Shown: positions 17,506 through 26,681 of the stretch, piece by piece
Layout of the letters: the number at the start of each line of letters is the position of its first letter
How positions within the stretch are numbered: position 1 is the first letter of the stretch
DNA from: Acidobacteriota bacterium
GTDB taxonomy: Bacteria; Acidobacteriota; Terriglobia; Acidiferrales; UBA7541
Direction: 5' to 3'
DNA: 64,000 nucleotides
Assembly: GCA_003224055.1 (NCBI GenBank)
Contig: QHYE01000079.1
Location: 1 to 64,000, forward strand
Program-made: the position numbers and the translations under genes
Notes under the pieces: generated by a model
The model's database searches: none
What the model was told of the DNA's origin: nothing
What the model saw: the letters and a program-made list of their open reading frames with translations, nothing else

Positions 17506-18777
17506 ATGCCGCAAGCGCCCGTACCGGAAGAGATGAATGTCTATCAGAACGCGGAAGCGCGTTTTGAAGTCGCCGCTAACAAGCTGGGACTCGAGCAGGG
17601 CCTCTACCGGTACCTGAAATATCCGAGCAAGGAAATCACCCTCTACATCCCCATCGGAATGGACAACGGAACGCTGGAAGTATTCACCGGATATCGCGTT
17701 CTGCACTCCACCGTGCGCGGGCCCGGAAAGGGCGGCATCCGCTTTGCTCCCGACGTTTCGCTCGACGAAGTGCGTGCGCTGGCCACGTGGATGACGTGGA
17801 AGTGCGCGGTGGTGAATATTCCCTTCGGCGGCGCCAAAGGCGGAGTGATTTGCGACCCGCGCAAAATGTCGCGCGGAGAGCTGGAGCGTCTCACGCGGCG
17901 CTATACCGCGGAGCTGGCGAATTGGCTGGGGCCGGAGCGAGACGTGCCCGCTCCGGACGTCGGTACCAATGAACAAACCATGGCGTGGGTCATGGACACG
18001 TATTCCATGCACGTGGGTGAAGCCACCACCGCTGTCGTAACGGGGAAGCCTATCGAGTTGGGCGGCTCGGCAGGCCGGCGCGAGGCTACCGGGCGCGGCG
18101 TGATGATCTGCTGCGACAAAGCGCTGGCGAAATTGGGCATGAACAAGCAAGGCTGCCGTGTGGTAGTTCAAGGATTCGGCAACGTCGGTTCCCTTGCGGC
18201 GGAGCTGATGCAGAAAGCGGGCTACAAAATTGTCGGGCTCGCGGACATCGGCGGTGGGCTTTACAACGAAAACGGTTTCGACGTCCCGAAGGTTATCGAT
18301 TGGGTTTACACACAGAAAAAACCGCTGCAGGATTTTCCGGGTGGCGGAACAAAAATGTCCGCGCGGGATGTTTTGTTCCAACCTTGTGAGGTCGCCATCC
18401 CGGCGGCTATCGAAAATCAAATCACCGAGAAAAATGCGCATCAGGTGCAGGCAAGAATTCTCTGCGAAGGCGCCAACGGCCCCACCACCTGGCAGGCGGA
18501 CGCCATCATCGACGCAAAAGGCATTTTTACCGTTCCGGACATTCTCTGCAACGCCGGGGGCGTGACCGTCAGCTATTTCGAATGGGTGCAGGACCGCCAG
18601 GGCTTTTTCTGGCGCGAGAGCGAAGTGAACGAGCGCCTCCTCGATTACATGGAAAACGCTTTCGATGAAGTCGTGCGCTTTGCCGAGATGCACAAAGTGA
18701 ACAATCGCATTGCCGCGTACATGCTGGCGATTGACCGCGTCGCCAAGGCTCTGAAATTGCGTGGCATCTATGCTTAG
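17506..18777 (+). CDS. gdhA: Glutamate dehydrogenase (Glu/Leu/Phe/Val dehydrogenase family)
   Basis: A 423-residue enzyme of the amino acid dehydrogenase family, the usual size of hexameric glutamate dehydrogenases. It interconverts 2-oxoglutarate plus ammonium and glutamate with NAD(P)H. Conserved segments are [10 protein letters not shown] (71-80), [19 protein letters not shown] with the catalytic lysine K111, [16 protein letters not shown], and the Rossmann motif [12 protein letters not shown] near residue 222. [14 protein letters not shown], near the C-terminal end, is typical of GDH. The start follows a strong AAGGAGA. It belongs with the ammonium-handling theme of the window, although it is about 7 kb from the amt unit. 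Cofactor preference cannot be judged with certainty. Confidence 0.95.
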   Translation: MPQAPVPEEMNVYQNAEARFEVAANKLGLEQGLYRYLKYPSKEITLYIPIGMDNGTLEVFTGYRVLHSTVRGPGKGGIRFAPDVSLDEVRALATWMTWKCAVVNIPFGGAKGGVICDPRKMSRGELERLTRRYTAELANWLGPERDVPAPDVGTNEQTMAWVMDTYSMHVGEATTAVVTGKPIELGGSAGRREATGRGVMICCDKALAKLGMNKQGCRVVVQGFGNVGSLAAELMQKAGYKIVGLADIGGGLYNENGFDVPKVIDWVYTQKKPLQDFPGGGTKMSARDVLFQPCEVAIPAAIENQITEKNAHQVQARILCEGANGPTTWQADAIIDAKGIFTVPDILCNAGGVTVSYFEWVQDRQGFFWRESEVNERLLDYMENAFDEVVRFAEMHKVNNRIAAYMLAIDRVAKALKLRGIYA

Positions 18778-18995
18778 GACCGCTCCAATCCAGTTTTGGC
18801 TCGCGGACCGGGAAAGCCGGAAATGTTCCAAATTGCACTAGCTTCCAGAGCTAAGTTGTATTAGTTTCTCTTCCGTTCATGCTGGTTCACTGGGAACCGG
18901 CCTGAGTCATTCCGCAACTCCGCTGCGGGATGCGCAGGAATCAAGCCGAATTTGAGGGCTCGGTAAAATATGACGCGCCAGGAGGGAGTCCGCTT

Positions 18996-19805
18996 ATGAC
19001 TCCGGAATCGGTTCTGCCAGGCCACGCGAAGAACGAAAAGCAGCATCGCCGCGAGATTTGTATCGCGGGCCGCTGGATGTACGAACGCGGGCATATCGTC
19101 GCCTGTGAGGGAAACCTCTCCGTGCGGCTCGACGGAGACCGCATTCTCACGACTCCCACATGTATGAACAAGGGCGCGCTTTCTCCCGAAGATCTCGTGG
19201 TTACCGATCTGGACGGGCGGCAACTCTACGGGTATCGCAAATGTTCTTCGGAAATGGCCATGCATCTCTTGTTCTACCGCATGCGGCCCGATGTGAATGC
19301 TATTTGCCATGCGCACCCGCCCACCGCGACAGGATTTGCCGTGGCCGGACGCGCTCTGAACCAGGCGCTGCTTCCCGAGGTCATCGTCGGTCTCGGGCAG
19401 ATTCCGCTGGTGCAATACGCCACGCCGGGAACACCGGAATTGAGCGCGGCGCTCGAACCCTTCATCCCGCACTATGACGCCCTGCTGCTGGCGAACCACG
19501 GGGCCGTCACTTGCGGTCCGGATCTTCTCACCGCTTTTTTTCGAATGGAGACCATCGAGCACAGCGCGAAAATCACGCTCGCCGCGGAGATGGCCGGCGA
19601 ACCCATGCTGCTTTCCAGCCGCGAAGTCGCCAAGCTCATGGCCGCGCGCCCGCGCTATTTCGTCGCGCCCCCGCCGGGCGGCGGCGCCGAACTGCCCGTC
19701 ACCTGCGACAATGGCGAGACCGCGGACAGCGATGTTACGCTAACGCGGAGCGAACTTGACGCTTTGATTGATGAGGCCATTCGCAAAGATCGTGCGAGAC
19801 GCTAA
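18996..19805 (+). CDS. Class II aldolase/adducin family protein (fuculose-phosphate aldolase-like)
   Basis: A 269-residue class II aldolase. Glutamate E86 (in SSEMAMH) and histidines H105 and H107 (in CHAHPP) and H168 (in LANHGAV) have the same spacing as the catalytic Glu and zinc ligands of E. coli FucA (73/92/94/155). This argues for an active zinc-dependent aldolase that cleaves a sugar phosphate to dihydroxyacetone phosphate and an aldehyde. A C-terminal extension of about 60 residues after the core is unusual for FucA. The ATG at 18996 after AGGAGGGA is preferred to the upstream in-frame start at 18930. The substrate (fuculose-, rhamnulose-, ribulose- or methylthioribulose-phosphate) is not determinable here. 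Confidence 0.87.
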   Translation: MTPESVLPGHAKNEKQHRREICIAGRWMYERGHIVACEGNLSVRLDGDRILTTPTCMNKGALSPEDLVVTDLDGRQLYGYRKCSSEMAMHLLFYRMRPDVNAICHAHPPTATGFAVAGRALNQALLPEVIVGLGQIPLVQYATPGTPELSAALEPFIPHYDALLLANHGAVTCGPDLLTAFFRMETIEHSAKITLAAEMAGEPMLLSSREVAKLMAARPRYFVAPPPGGGAELPVTCDNGETADSDVTLTRSELDALIDEAIRKDRARR

Positions 19806-19929
19806 GCCGGCCTAATTTGTGTCCGCCGTTCCTTTTTTCTTGCTCGGAATAACTTTGCCGCACCCGTTTCATCTAATTGCAAGGAAAATCAGCCCTCGCT
19901 GAATTCTTCACACAGAATGGAGATCCCAG

Positions 19930-20403
19930 ATGCAACCCCGGATTGACTACCTGAAATTCGCTCCCGAAGCCCAACGAGCTATGTATGGGCTGGAAAAATA
20001 TCTTGCCGCGTGCGGCCTCGAACACAAGCTGCTCCACTTGTTGAAGTTGCGCGCTTCGCAAATCAACGGCTGCGCTTATTGCATTGACATGCATTCGAAA
20101 GACGCCCGCGCGCTCGGGGAGCCCGAACAACGCCTCTATGAGCTGGATGCCTGGCGCGAAACCCCTTTTTACACCGACCGGGAACGCGCCGCGCTGGCGT
20201 GGGTCGAATCCGTGACCCTCGTTTCCGAAACGCACGTCCCTGATGCCGTCTACGAAGAGGTGAAGCAACACTTCAGCGAAAAAGAGGTCGTGGACCTTAC
20301 CATTCTCGCGGCCACCATTAATATGTGGAACCGCTTGGCCATCTCGATGCGCTCCGTTCCCGGGCAGTATCAGCCTGCGAAATCCTCGACCGCTGCATCT
20401 TGA
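19930..20403 (+). CDS. Carboxymuconolactone decarboxylase / AhpD-like protein
   Basis: A 157-residue alkylhydroperoxidase-like protein. Redox motif CAYCIDMH (C48, C51, H55) lies after LLKLRASQINGC, a very common opening of AhpD-family proteins annotated as YciW/AhpD-like. The C-terminal half (TDRERAALAWVESVTL, VVDLTILAATINMWNRLAI) is characteristic of the family. Likely role: peroxide or disulfide chemistry in the cytoplasm. It stands alone between the class II aldolase and ruvA. Confidence 0.92.
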   Translation: MQPRIDYLKFAPEAQRAMYGLEKYLAACGLEHKLLHLLKLRASQINGCAYCIDMHSKDARALGEPEQRLYELDAWRETPFYTDRERAALAWVESVTLVSETHVPDAVYEEVKQHFSEKEVVDLTILAATINMWNRLAISMRSVPGQYQPAKSSTAAS

Positions 20404-20483
20404 GCGCCGCCGTTGGCTAGGTGGGTGCGCGATTCCCTGCTTCGCGTTGACGGGCGAAGGAAAAGCGGCAATACTGGCGAGCG

Positions 20484-21107
20484 ATGATTGGCCAGCTTCG
20501 CGGACGGCTCGCCGAAAAAAGACCGAACCAAGTGCTCGTGGACGTGGGCGGCGTCGGGTACCTCGTGCAGGTCCCGCTTTCGACGTACGCCGCGCTCGGC
20601 GAGCTGCACACCGAAGTCACTCTCTTGATCCATACCCATGTACGCGAAGATGCGCTGGCACTGTATGGTTTTGTGTCGGCGCGGGAAAAACATTTCTTTG
20701 AGATGCTCCTTTCCGCCTCCGGCGTGGGGCCGACGCTGGCGCTGAAGATTTTGAGCGGGATGAGCGTGGAAGAACTGGTGCCGGCGATTCGCGGGAGCGA
20801 TCTGGTGCGGCTGACGAAAATTCCCGGCGTCGGAAGAAAAACCGCTGAGCGCATGGTGGTGGAATTGAAGGACAGGCTGGAAGTTGTGGCGATAGAGGCC
20901 GAGAGACCGGCGGCCGCATCGCCTGCGGGCATCGAGGCGGATGTGATTTCCGCGCTGGTGAATCTGGGATACGACGTGCGTGCGGCGGAAGACACGGTGG
21001 GAGAAGCGAAGCGCACCGCAGGCACCGCGAATTTTGAAAAACTGCTGCGCGCGGCGCTGCAGTCATTGACTGCGCCGAAGGGACGAAGCGCAAGATCAGG
21101 ATCGTAG
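20484..21107 (+). CDS. ruvA: Holliday junction DNA helicase subunit RuvA
   Basis: A 207-residue RuvA of standard length. The N-terminal OB domain begins MIGQLRGRLAEKRPNQVLVD and includes GVGYLVQVPLSTYA. Two helix-hairpin-helix motifs are seen at SASGVGPTLALKILSG and LTKIPGVGRKTAERMVVELK. The flexible C-terminal domain III (ISALVNLGYDVRAAEDTV) contacts RuvB. RuvA tetramers bind four-way junctions and load RuvB for branch migration. ruvB follows after a short gap holding a palindrome, so the two are probably co-transcribed; ruvC is not adjacent. Confidence 0.97.
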   Translation: MIGQLRGRLAEKRPNQVLVDVGGVGYLVQVPLSTYAALGELHTEVTLLIHTHVREDALALYGFVSAREKHFFEMLLSASGVGPTLALKILSGMSVEELVPAIRGSDLVRLTKIPGVGRKTAERMVVELKDRLEVVAIEAERPAAASPAGIEADVISALVNLGYDVRAAEDTVGEAKRTAGTANFEKLLRAALQSLTAPKGRSARSGS

Positions 21108-21127
21108 GCAACGTCGAGGCTTTGTAG

Positions 21128-21147
21128 GGGCACGATCCATCGTGCCC
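21128..21147. repeat. Short palindrome between ruvA and ruvB
   Basis: GGGCACGAT, CC, ATCGTGCCC: a perfect 9-bp inverted repeat with a two-base centre, in the context TGTAGGGGCACGAT. It has the look of the small REP-like palindromes scattered through intergenic regions of acidobacterial and related genomes. It lies inside the ruvA-ruvB gap, 22 bases before the ruvB start. Confidence 0.55.
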
Positions 21148-21169
21148 ATCTGGCGTGCGACGGAGACCA

Positions 21170-22225
21170 ATGGCGGATGGAACAGCAAGACGGATGATGC
21201 AGCAGAGACAGCCGGAACGGATTGTGTCCGGGCAGGCGTATGACGAAGACGCGCGCATCGACGTGAGCGTGCGGCCGAAACGGCTGGAGGAGTACATCGG
21301 CCAAAAACGCGTCAAAGAGAATATCCAGATTGCCATCGATGCGGCACGGAGCCGCGGCGAAGCGCTGGACCACGTGCTGCTGTACGGGCCTCCCGGGCTG
21401 GGAAAAACGACGCTGGCGCAGATTATCGCCAACGAATTGAACGTGCCGATCAAGACTAGTGCGGGACCGCTGTTGGAGCGCAAAGGCGACTTGACCGCGA
21501 TATTGACCTCGCTCGAAAGCAAGGAAGTTTTTTTCATGGATGAAATTCACCGCTTGCAGCCCGCGGTGGAAGAAGTGCTGTATCCGGCGATGGAAGATTT
21601 TCGCGTGGACCTGATTATCGGGCAGGGGCCGGGGGCGCGGATTCATCCCTTCCAGTTGGGGCATTTCACGCTCATCGGAGCGACCACGCGCGCGGGATTG
21701 ATTACGGCGCCGCTGCGCTCGCGCTTCGGAATCGTGCACCGGCTGGATTTTTACGAGCCGGAAGACTTGCTGATTATCACGCATCGTTCGGCCAAGATAC
21801 TGAACATCCAGATGGACGAAGGCGGCGCGGAAGAAATTTCGCGCCGGTGCCGCGGGACGCCGCGCATCGCCAACCGGCTGCTGCGGCGCGCGCGGGATTT
21901 TGCGGAAGTGCGCGCCGCGGGACGCATCACCCGCGCGGTGGCGCAGGAAGCGCTCGCGATGCTGGGTGTGGACGAAAGCGGCCTGGACGAAGTGGACCGC
22001 AACCTGATGATCGCGCTGCTGGACAAATACGCGGGCGGGCCGGTGGGCCTGGGAACCCTGGCCGCGGCGCTCAGCGAGGAAGAAGACGCCATCGAAGAGA
22101 TGTACGAGCCGTATCTGATGCAGCTCGGGCTGATCGACCGCACCCCCCGCGGCCGCGTCGCCACCCCCCGCGCCTACGAATACTTCGGCCGCGACCTGCC
22201 CAGGCGCCAGCCCCGCTTGTTCTGA
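21170..22225 (+). CDS. ruvB: Holliday junction branch migration ATPase RuvB
   Basis: A 351-residue AAA+ ATPase. RPKRLEEYIGQKRVKENI opens the family core; Walker A is GPPGLGKTTLAQI, Walker B is FFMDEIHRL, sensor 1 is GATTRAGLI, and the arginine finger lies in APLRSRFGI. The C-terminal winged helix (YEPYLMQLGLIDRTPRGR) is complete. It drives branch migration of Holliday junctions with RuvA. An upstream GTG at 21155 is possible, but the ATG at 21170 fits the usual family start and follows GGAGA. Confidence 0.97.
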   Translation: MADGTARRMMQQRQPERIVSGQAYDEDARIDVSVRPKRLEEYIGQKRVKENIQIAIDAARSRGEALDHVLLYGPPGLGKTTLAQIIANELNVPIKTSAGPLLERKGDLTAILTSLESKEVFFMDEIHRLQPAVEEVLYPAMEDFRVDLIIGQGPGARIHPFQLGHFTLIGATTRAGLITAPLRSRFGIVHRLDFYEPEDLLIITHRSAKILNIQMDEGGAEEISRRCRGTPRIANRLLRRARDFAEVRAAGRITRAVAQEALAMLGVDESGLDEVDRNLMIALLDKYAGGPVGLGTLAAALSEEEDAIEEMYEPYLMQLGLIDRTPRGRVATPRAYEYFGRDLPRRQPRLF

Positions 22226-22394
22226 CGCCGTTCGCAATCAAGGGCAACCCGCCGCTTCGTGAAAGATGCCCGCCCCTCGTCTTGGGACCGAACCACGTCT
22301 CGAACCTATCCCCCTGTCCCGTCAATCATTTGTACGCAGTCATATATATACTAAGTATTAGTCTAAATATAATAGAGGGAGCAAGCTGGTAGTC

Positions 22395-22425
22395 GCAAAC
22401 TAGAATGCGCCGCAGACTAGTTTGC
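22395..22425. repeat. 9-bp inverted repeat downstream of the small membrane protein gene
   Basis: GCAAACTAG (22395-22403) and CTAGTTTGC (22417-22425) pair perfectly around 13 bases. It lies about 50 bases after the stop of the minus-strand gene at 22477-22887 and may act in 3'-end formation; there is no clear T-tract on either side. Confidence 0.4.
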
Positions 22426-22476
22426 ACCGCAAACCAAACCTGCCAGTGATCATGGACTGTGAACGCCGAGCTTGGG

Positions 22477-22887
22477 TCAGCTTCGGACGGGGGCCTGCAG
22501 CCACCTGACAACTCTGCGCCAGGGAGCAACTTCGCCGGTGCTCATGGGCGTTTGCAACCACACGACCAGTTTGTGCCGGGCGACAACCAAGCGGCCCGGA
22601 CCGTTTACTTGGGGTTCCGGCGCGCTGACAGGAGGAATTTCCGACGGTGTAAGCCAGTAGGGGCTCGCACCATTCAGAGTTCGCTCGGCGATGACGCTGG
22701 TCGACGGGCGCTCCGCGACCGGGCCACTCATCGAGAGTTTGAGCAGGGCCCCGAACTGCTCCTGGGAAGCGCGCATGGTTCGCAGGATTTTGCGGGCAAA
22801 CCAGATGCCGGCAGCTAAGAAGGCAAACTGGGCGAGGAGATTGCCCAGTGCATACCAGTTGCTTTGAATCCAAGTGTATTCGTTCAT
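22477..22887 (-). CDS. Small membrane protein, conserved acidobacterial type
   Basis: A 136-residue protein. The N-terminus has one membrane helix (WYALGNLLAQFAFLAAGIWF) followed by a basic amphipathic segment (ARKILRTMRASQEQFGALLK), so the remainder is probably cytoplasmic. The C-terminal half holds SPYWLTP, GPGRLVVARHKLVVWLQTPM and WRRVVRWLQAP, a Trp/Arg-rich tail. I recognise the pattern as a recurring uncharacterised acidobacterial protein but can give no function. AAGGTG lies at a good distance before the ATG. A frame on the same strand at 22400-22873 overlaps it and is rejected. The gene stands alone between ruvB and a DHFR-like gene. Confidence 0.7.
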   Translation of the reverse strand: MNEYTWIQSNWYALGNLLAQFAFLAAGIWFARKILRTMRASQEQFGALLKLSMSGPVAERPSTSVIAERTLNGASPYWLTPSEIPPVSAPEPQVNGPGRLVVARHKLVVWLQTPMSTGEVAPWRRVVRWLQAPVRS

Positions 22888-23035
22888 GGACGCACCTTGG
22901 ACTGGGGCAACTCCAACCTACAACTCGGCTCGAGGGGGGGAAACTGGTTGGAAGTCCAGAAAACGGACAGGTGGTTCCTTTGGCCGCACGGTCTATGCGG
23001 GGGTGGCAGAGACAGACGCGGTGCAGTGCGGCCTG

Positions 23036-23575
23036 TTATTTCTTCCTAGTTTTGGGCCGGATGCGAGTGTACTTGAGGGCGATCATGCCTTTCGAGAAGG
23101 TCTTGTTCTCGAGCAAAGAAAACTCACGCTGCGGAAAACCGGGCGGGAAAAGCGGAAGGCCTTCGCCGATGAGGACTGGAACGACGCCGATATAGAGCTC
23201 ATCGACGAGGTCCTCTTTGAGGAAGTCGCGCACGAGCTCGCCGCCGCCCATCAGCCAGATGTTTTTTCCGGGGCTCTTGCGCAGCTTCTCGACGAAAGTT
23301 TTCGGAGATTCGTTGACGAAAGTTAGGCCCCCGCGCTCGCCGGGCGGCTGGGAATGGGAGAAAACGTAGGACCTCAAACCCGAGTCGTTGTAGGAACCTC
23401 CGCCCATTTTGAGAGCGACATCGTACGTCTTGCGACCCATGAGCGCGGTATCAATGGTGGCGAAAAATGGACCCATCGAATAGTCCTTGGGCATGAAGAG
23501 AAAATCGACTGATCCATCGGCGCGGGCGATGTAACCGTCGAGGCTGATGCCGAGGCCCAGGACGACGTTGCGCAT
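23036..23575 (-). CDS. Dihydrofolate reductase-like (RibD C-terminal) protein
   Basis: About 179 residues with the RibD_C/DHFR-like fold. The start RNVVLGLGISLDGYIAR is the family hallmark, followed by TALMGRKTYDVALKMGG, and IWLMGGGELVRDFLKEDLVDEL with the NADPH-binding GGGE loop. PVLIGEGLPLF ends the conserved core. These proteins reduce small carbonyl or pteridine-like substrates with NADPH; the true substrate of this branch is unknown, and it is unlikely to be the housekeeping DHFR (FolA). In-frame starts at 23584 and 23701 exist; the chosen ATG immediately precedes the first strand. Confidence 0.88.
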   Translation of the reverse strand: MRNVVLGLGISLDGYIARADGSVDFLFMPKDYSMGPFFATIDTALMGRKTYDVALKMGGGSYNDSGLRSYVFSHSQPPGERGGLTFVNESPKTFVEKLRKSPGKNIWLMGGGELVRDFLKEDLVDELYIGVVPVLIGEGLPLFPPGFPQREFSLLENKTFSKGMIALKYTRIRPKTRKK

Positions 23576-23799
23576 GCGAGGCATTGTAAACAAGCTTTGG
23601 CGGAAAGGCGACAGGGTCAGCGGAATTGCGGCGGCACTCTGAAGTGCAACGGCCGAAACTTCGGGAGCGGAAAACGTATGGAGGAGCCAGACCACGCCCA
23701 TTTCCTCGAAATAAACGGACGATTGCGCGCGGGTTTTGATTTAGGCTAAGGTGCGTCTCGAGAAATTCGGGCTCTTAGAATCAATCGGAGGACCCTGCC

Positions 23800-25425
23800 A
23801 TGCGGAACGTAGTCGTTGCTATGGTCACTGCGATGTTGCTGGCCTGCGGGACTTATGGGCAAAAGACGGTGCCGACGGCACAGAACTGCGAGCGGCTGGC
23901 GCAACTTGAGTTGCCTGGAGCAAAGATCGGCTCGGCGCAGACGATTGCAGCCGGAGCATTTCCGCCGCCGCCGAACGCGACTCCCTGGATGGCGGGGAGC
24001 GCAGATTTTTACAAAACACTCGCGGCATTTTGCAGGGTGGTGGCGGAAGCGAAGCCCAGAGCCGACTCGTCCATCAAGATCGAAGTCTGGATGCCCGTCG
24101 AAGGATGGAACGAAAAGTTGCAGGGCCAGGGCAATGGAGGATTTGCCGGAGAGATTGGGTATTTTGGATTGGGGCTCATGCTGCAGAAGGGATATGCAAC
24201 GGTGGGCACGGACACGGGCCATTCGGCAGGCGGGACGGACGCGAGCTGGGCGCTGGGACATCCGGAGAAGGTGACGGACTATGGGTACCGCGGAATCCAT
24301 GAGATGACCCGGATTGCGAAAGCGGTGATCCAGGCGTTCTACGGAAAAAGTCCGCAACATTCTTATTTTGGCGGCTGTTCGAACGGCGGGCGGCAAGCGT
24401 TGATGGAGGCGCAGCGATTCCCGGAAGACTACGACGGCATCCTCGCGGGAGCGCCGGCAAATTTCTTTACGCACCTGCTGACCAAGGCGCTTGCGGATGC
24501 GCAGGCGACGACTCTCGACTCGGCCAGCTACATCCCTTCTAGCAAGCTGCCGGCGCTTGCGCGCGCGGTGAATGTGGCCTGCGACGCACAGGATGGAGTG
24601 GCGGACGGCATCCTGAATGAGCCCAACAAATGTCACTTCGACCCGGAAATTCTGCTGTGCAAGGACGGGGATTCGGACAGGTGCCTTACGGCGCCGCAGA
24701 TTACGGCGTTGAAGAAGCTGTATGCCGGGCCAATCGATGCGAAGGGCCACGAGATTTTTCCGGGCTACTTGCCGGGCGCGGAGGAGGCGCAAGGCGCTTG
24801 GGAACCGTGGATCACGGGTTCGGCGCCGGGCAAGAGCCTGCTGTTTGCCTTCGGCACGGGATATTTTTCCAACATGGTGTATGAGAAGGCGGACTGGAAT
24901 TATAAGGATGCGAAAATCGAGGAGGCCGTGAAGGCCGCCGATGAGAAGACGACGAAAATGCTGAACGCTACGGACCCGAACCTGGCGGCGTTCAAGGCCC
25001 GGGGCGGGAAGCTGATTCTTTATCACGGCTGGAACGATCCGGCGATTTCGGCGCTGAATACGATCAACTATTTCGAAAGTGTAGTGAGCAAGATGGGCGG
25101 GGCGGAGATGGACGCGTTCGCGCGGCTTTACATGGCGCCGGGAATGCTGCATTGCGGCGGCGGGCCGGGACCGGACTCCTTCGGGGAGAATGGCACGGCG
25201 GATGGAAGCGATGCGCAACACAATATGGGGCTGGCGCTGGAACAGTGGGTGGAAAAAGGAATTGCACCTTCCGCAATCATCGCGACGAAGAAGGCGGCGG
25301 GCGATTCCGGCAAGAGCGTGAAGATGACCCGGCCTTTGTGCCCGTACCCGCAAGTTGCGAAGTACAAGGGCAGCGGGGATTCGAACGATGCGAGCAATTT
25401 TGTGTGCTCGACGGAAAGTAAGTGA
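23800..25425 (+). CDS. Tannase/feruloyl esterase family alpha/beta hydrolase
   Basis: A 541-residue secreted esterase. A signal peptide (AMVTAMLLACGTYGQ) is followed by the tannase domain. The nucleophile serine S194 lies in FGGCSNGGRQALMEAQRFP; the acid and base regions are seen in LILYHGWNDPAISAL and near MLHCGGGPGPD. Cysteine pairs typical of the family are present (CERL, CRVV, CDAQDG, CHFD, CLTAP). The family hydrolyses gallate or feruloyl esters of plant phenolics, consistent with a soil habitat. A strong GGAGG precedes the ATG. The next gene, a GlcG-like secreted protein, is 89 bases away and may be co-expressed. Confidence 0.92.
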   Translation: MRNVVVAMVTAMLLACGTYGQKTVPTAQNCERLAQLELPGAKIGSAQTIAAGAFPPPPNATPWMAGSADFYKTLAAFCRVVAEAKPRADSSIKIEVWMPVEGWNEKLQGQGNGGFAGEIGYFGLGLMLQKGYATVGTDTGHSAGGTDASWALGHPEKVTDYGYRGIHEMTRIAKAVIQAFYGKSPQHSYFGGCSNGGRQALMEAQRFPEDYDGILAGAPANFFTHLLTKALADAQATTLDSASYIPSSKLPALARAVNVACDAQDGVADGILNEPNKCHFDPEILLCKDGDSDRCLTAPQITALKKLYAGPIDAKGHEIFPGYLPGAEEAQGAWEPWITGSAPGKSLLFAFGTGYFSNMVYEKADWNYKDAKIEEAVKAADEKTTKMLNATDPNLAAFKARGGKLILYHGWNDPAISALNTINYFESVVSKMGGAEMDAFARLYMAPGMLHCGGGPGPDSFGENGTADGSDAQHNMGLALEQWVEKGIAPSAIIATKKAAGDSGKSVKMTRPLCPYPQVAKYKGSGDSNDASNFVCSTESK

Positions 25426-25514
25426 GCGAAAGGAATTGCTTGGGAGTTTCGATGCGAACGAAGATGCATCGGGACGCGATTAGCATTAGAAGTTAAATCA
25501 GAGAAGGAGAGAAC

Positions 25515-26006
25515 ATGTCACAGAAAAGTTTGGCGAAGATGTTCGTTCTATTGCTCGCACTAATAGGCGCGCTTGGCAGCTCTGTCGCGCAAATGCCCAA
25601 TCCCTATGGATTGCCCATCAGCCTGGAAAATGCCAAAAAGGCAGCGGCACCGGCATTGGCCGAAGCCGCGAAAAACAATTGGAACATGGCGGTGGCCATT
25701 GTGGGCCCGGCGGGCAACCTCATTTACTACGAGAAAATGGACAGCACACAGCTCGGCAGCGCCGAGGTGTGCATTGATAAGGCGCGGACCGCGGCGCTTT
25801 TCAAGCGGCCGACGAAGGCGTTACAAGACGCGCTGGCGGCAGGCGGGGATGGACTGCGGGTTCTTGGGATTAGGGGAGTGACGCCCGTGGAGGGCGGGAT
25901 TCCGCTGGTCATGGACGGAAAAATTGTGGGAGCGATCGGCGTTAGTGGTGGTATGCCCACGCAAGATGGACAATGCGCGAAGGCGGGCGCGGAAACCGTG
26001 AAATAA
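25515..26006 (+). CDS. GlcG/HbpS family (DUF336) secreted protein
   Basis: A 163-residue protein with a signal peptide (FVLLLALIGALGSSVAQ) and a single GlcG/HbpS domain. Typical segments are SLENAKKAAAPALAEAAKNN, MAVAIVGPAGNLIYYEKMD, KARTAALFKRPTKA and GGIPLVMDGKIVGAIGVSGG. Some members bind haem extracellularly; others are encoded beside glycolate oxidase or other oxidoreductases with unknown role. The AGAAGGAGA ribosome-binding site is strong. It follows the tannase-like gene in the same orientation, so a shared role with phenolic ester breakdown is possible but unproven. Confidence 0.92.
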   Translation: MSQKSLAKMFVLLLALIGALGSSVAQMPNPYGLPISLENAKKAAAPALAEAAKNNWNMAVAIVGPAGNLIYYEKMDSTQLGSAEVCIDKARTAALFKRPTKALQDALAAGGDGLRVLGIRGVTPVEGGIPLVMDGKIVGAIGVSGGMPTQDGQCAKAGAETVK

Positions 26007-26025
26007 ACTCCGCAAAAGAGAGTGC

Positions 26026-26511
26026 ATGGTTGGAAAAAAGGTGTACATGTCGCTCGGATCCAACGTCGGCGACCGGGAGAAAAATTTGCGCGCGGCGATC
26101 GATGAATTGCCGCATGCAGGTGTTGCGGTGACAAGAGTGTCGTCGTTCTATGAGACCGAGCCAGTGGATTTGCGGGAGCAGCCGTGGTTTTTGAATTGTG
26201 TTGTGGAAGCGGAAACGCATTTTGATGCGGCCATGTTGTTGCGGGCTTTGCGCGAGATCGAAAAGAAGATGGGCAGCAGGAAATTAGTGTCCAAGGGGCC
26301 GCGGCTGATCGATATGGACATCCTGCTCTACGGCGCGGAGACGATTGACACGCCGGAATTACAGGTGCCGCATCCGCGAATGCTCTTGCGACGGTTTGTG
26401 CTCGTGCCGCTGGCGGAAATCGCGCCTTCGCTCCAGCACCCATCGTGGGTGAAAACAGCTTCCGAGCTGGCAGCAGGCACGACCGACCGGAGCGACGTGC
26501 GAAAACTTTGA
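26026..26511 (+). CDS. folK: 2-amino-4-hydroxy-6-hydroxymethyldihydropteridine pyrophosphokinase
   Basis: A 161-residue FolK. VYMSLGSNVGDREKNL is the N-terminal signature, EPWFLN-type pterin-binding segment is present as EQPWFLNCVV, and GPRLIDMDILLYG holds the magnesium-binding aspartates. PHPRMLLRRFVLVPLAEIAP completes the domain. It transfers pyrophosphate from ATP to the pterin in folate synthesis in the cytoplasm. The gene starts 20 bases after the GlcG-like gene. No other folate genes are nearby. Confidence 0.95.
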   Translation: MVGKKVYMSLGSNVGDREKNLRAAIDELPHAGVAVTRVSSFYETEPVDLREQPWFLNCVVEAETHFDAAMLLRALREIEKKMGSRKLVSKGPRLIDMDILLYGAETIDTPELQVPHPRMLLRRFVLVPLAEIAPSLQHPSWVKTASELAAGTTDRSDVRKL

Positions 26512-26681
26512 TACAAGACTTGGCCGGGCTTGGGCGGCCCGTTTCTCGGAGATTCCGGAAGCGGGCAAGTCGAAGATGAGCGGGATGTCGCTTCTTGTCC
26601 TGGCGATGTCCGGCTTTGTCGCTTTACCCGGAGGAGAAGAAGTGGGACGATGCAGGCACTCTCCTCCCGATGAGGCATGCC

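Noticed and set aside
17335-18831. A 498-codon minus-strand open frame across gdhA
   Set aside because: Antisense to a strongly conserved dehydrogenase; no recognisable domain; shadow frame.
22400-22873. A minus-strand 157-codon frame overlapping the small membrane protein
   Set aside because: It has no helix or conserved-looking segment, whereas the overlapping frame at 22477-22887 has a membrane helix, a ribosome-binding site and a recognisable pattern.
26595-26681. An earlier start for the trypsin-like protease
   Set aside because: The extra 29 residues would bury the signal peptide behind a polar stretch; the ATG at 26682 has GAGG upstream and opens directly on the signal helix.
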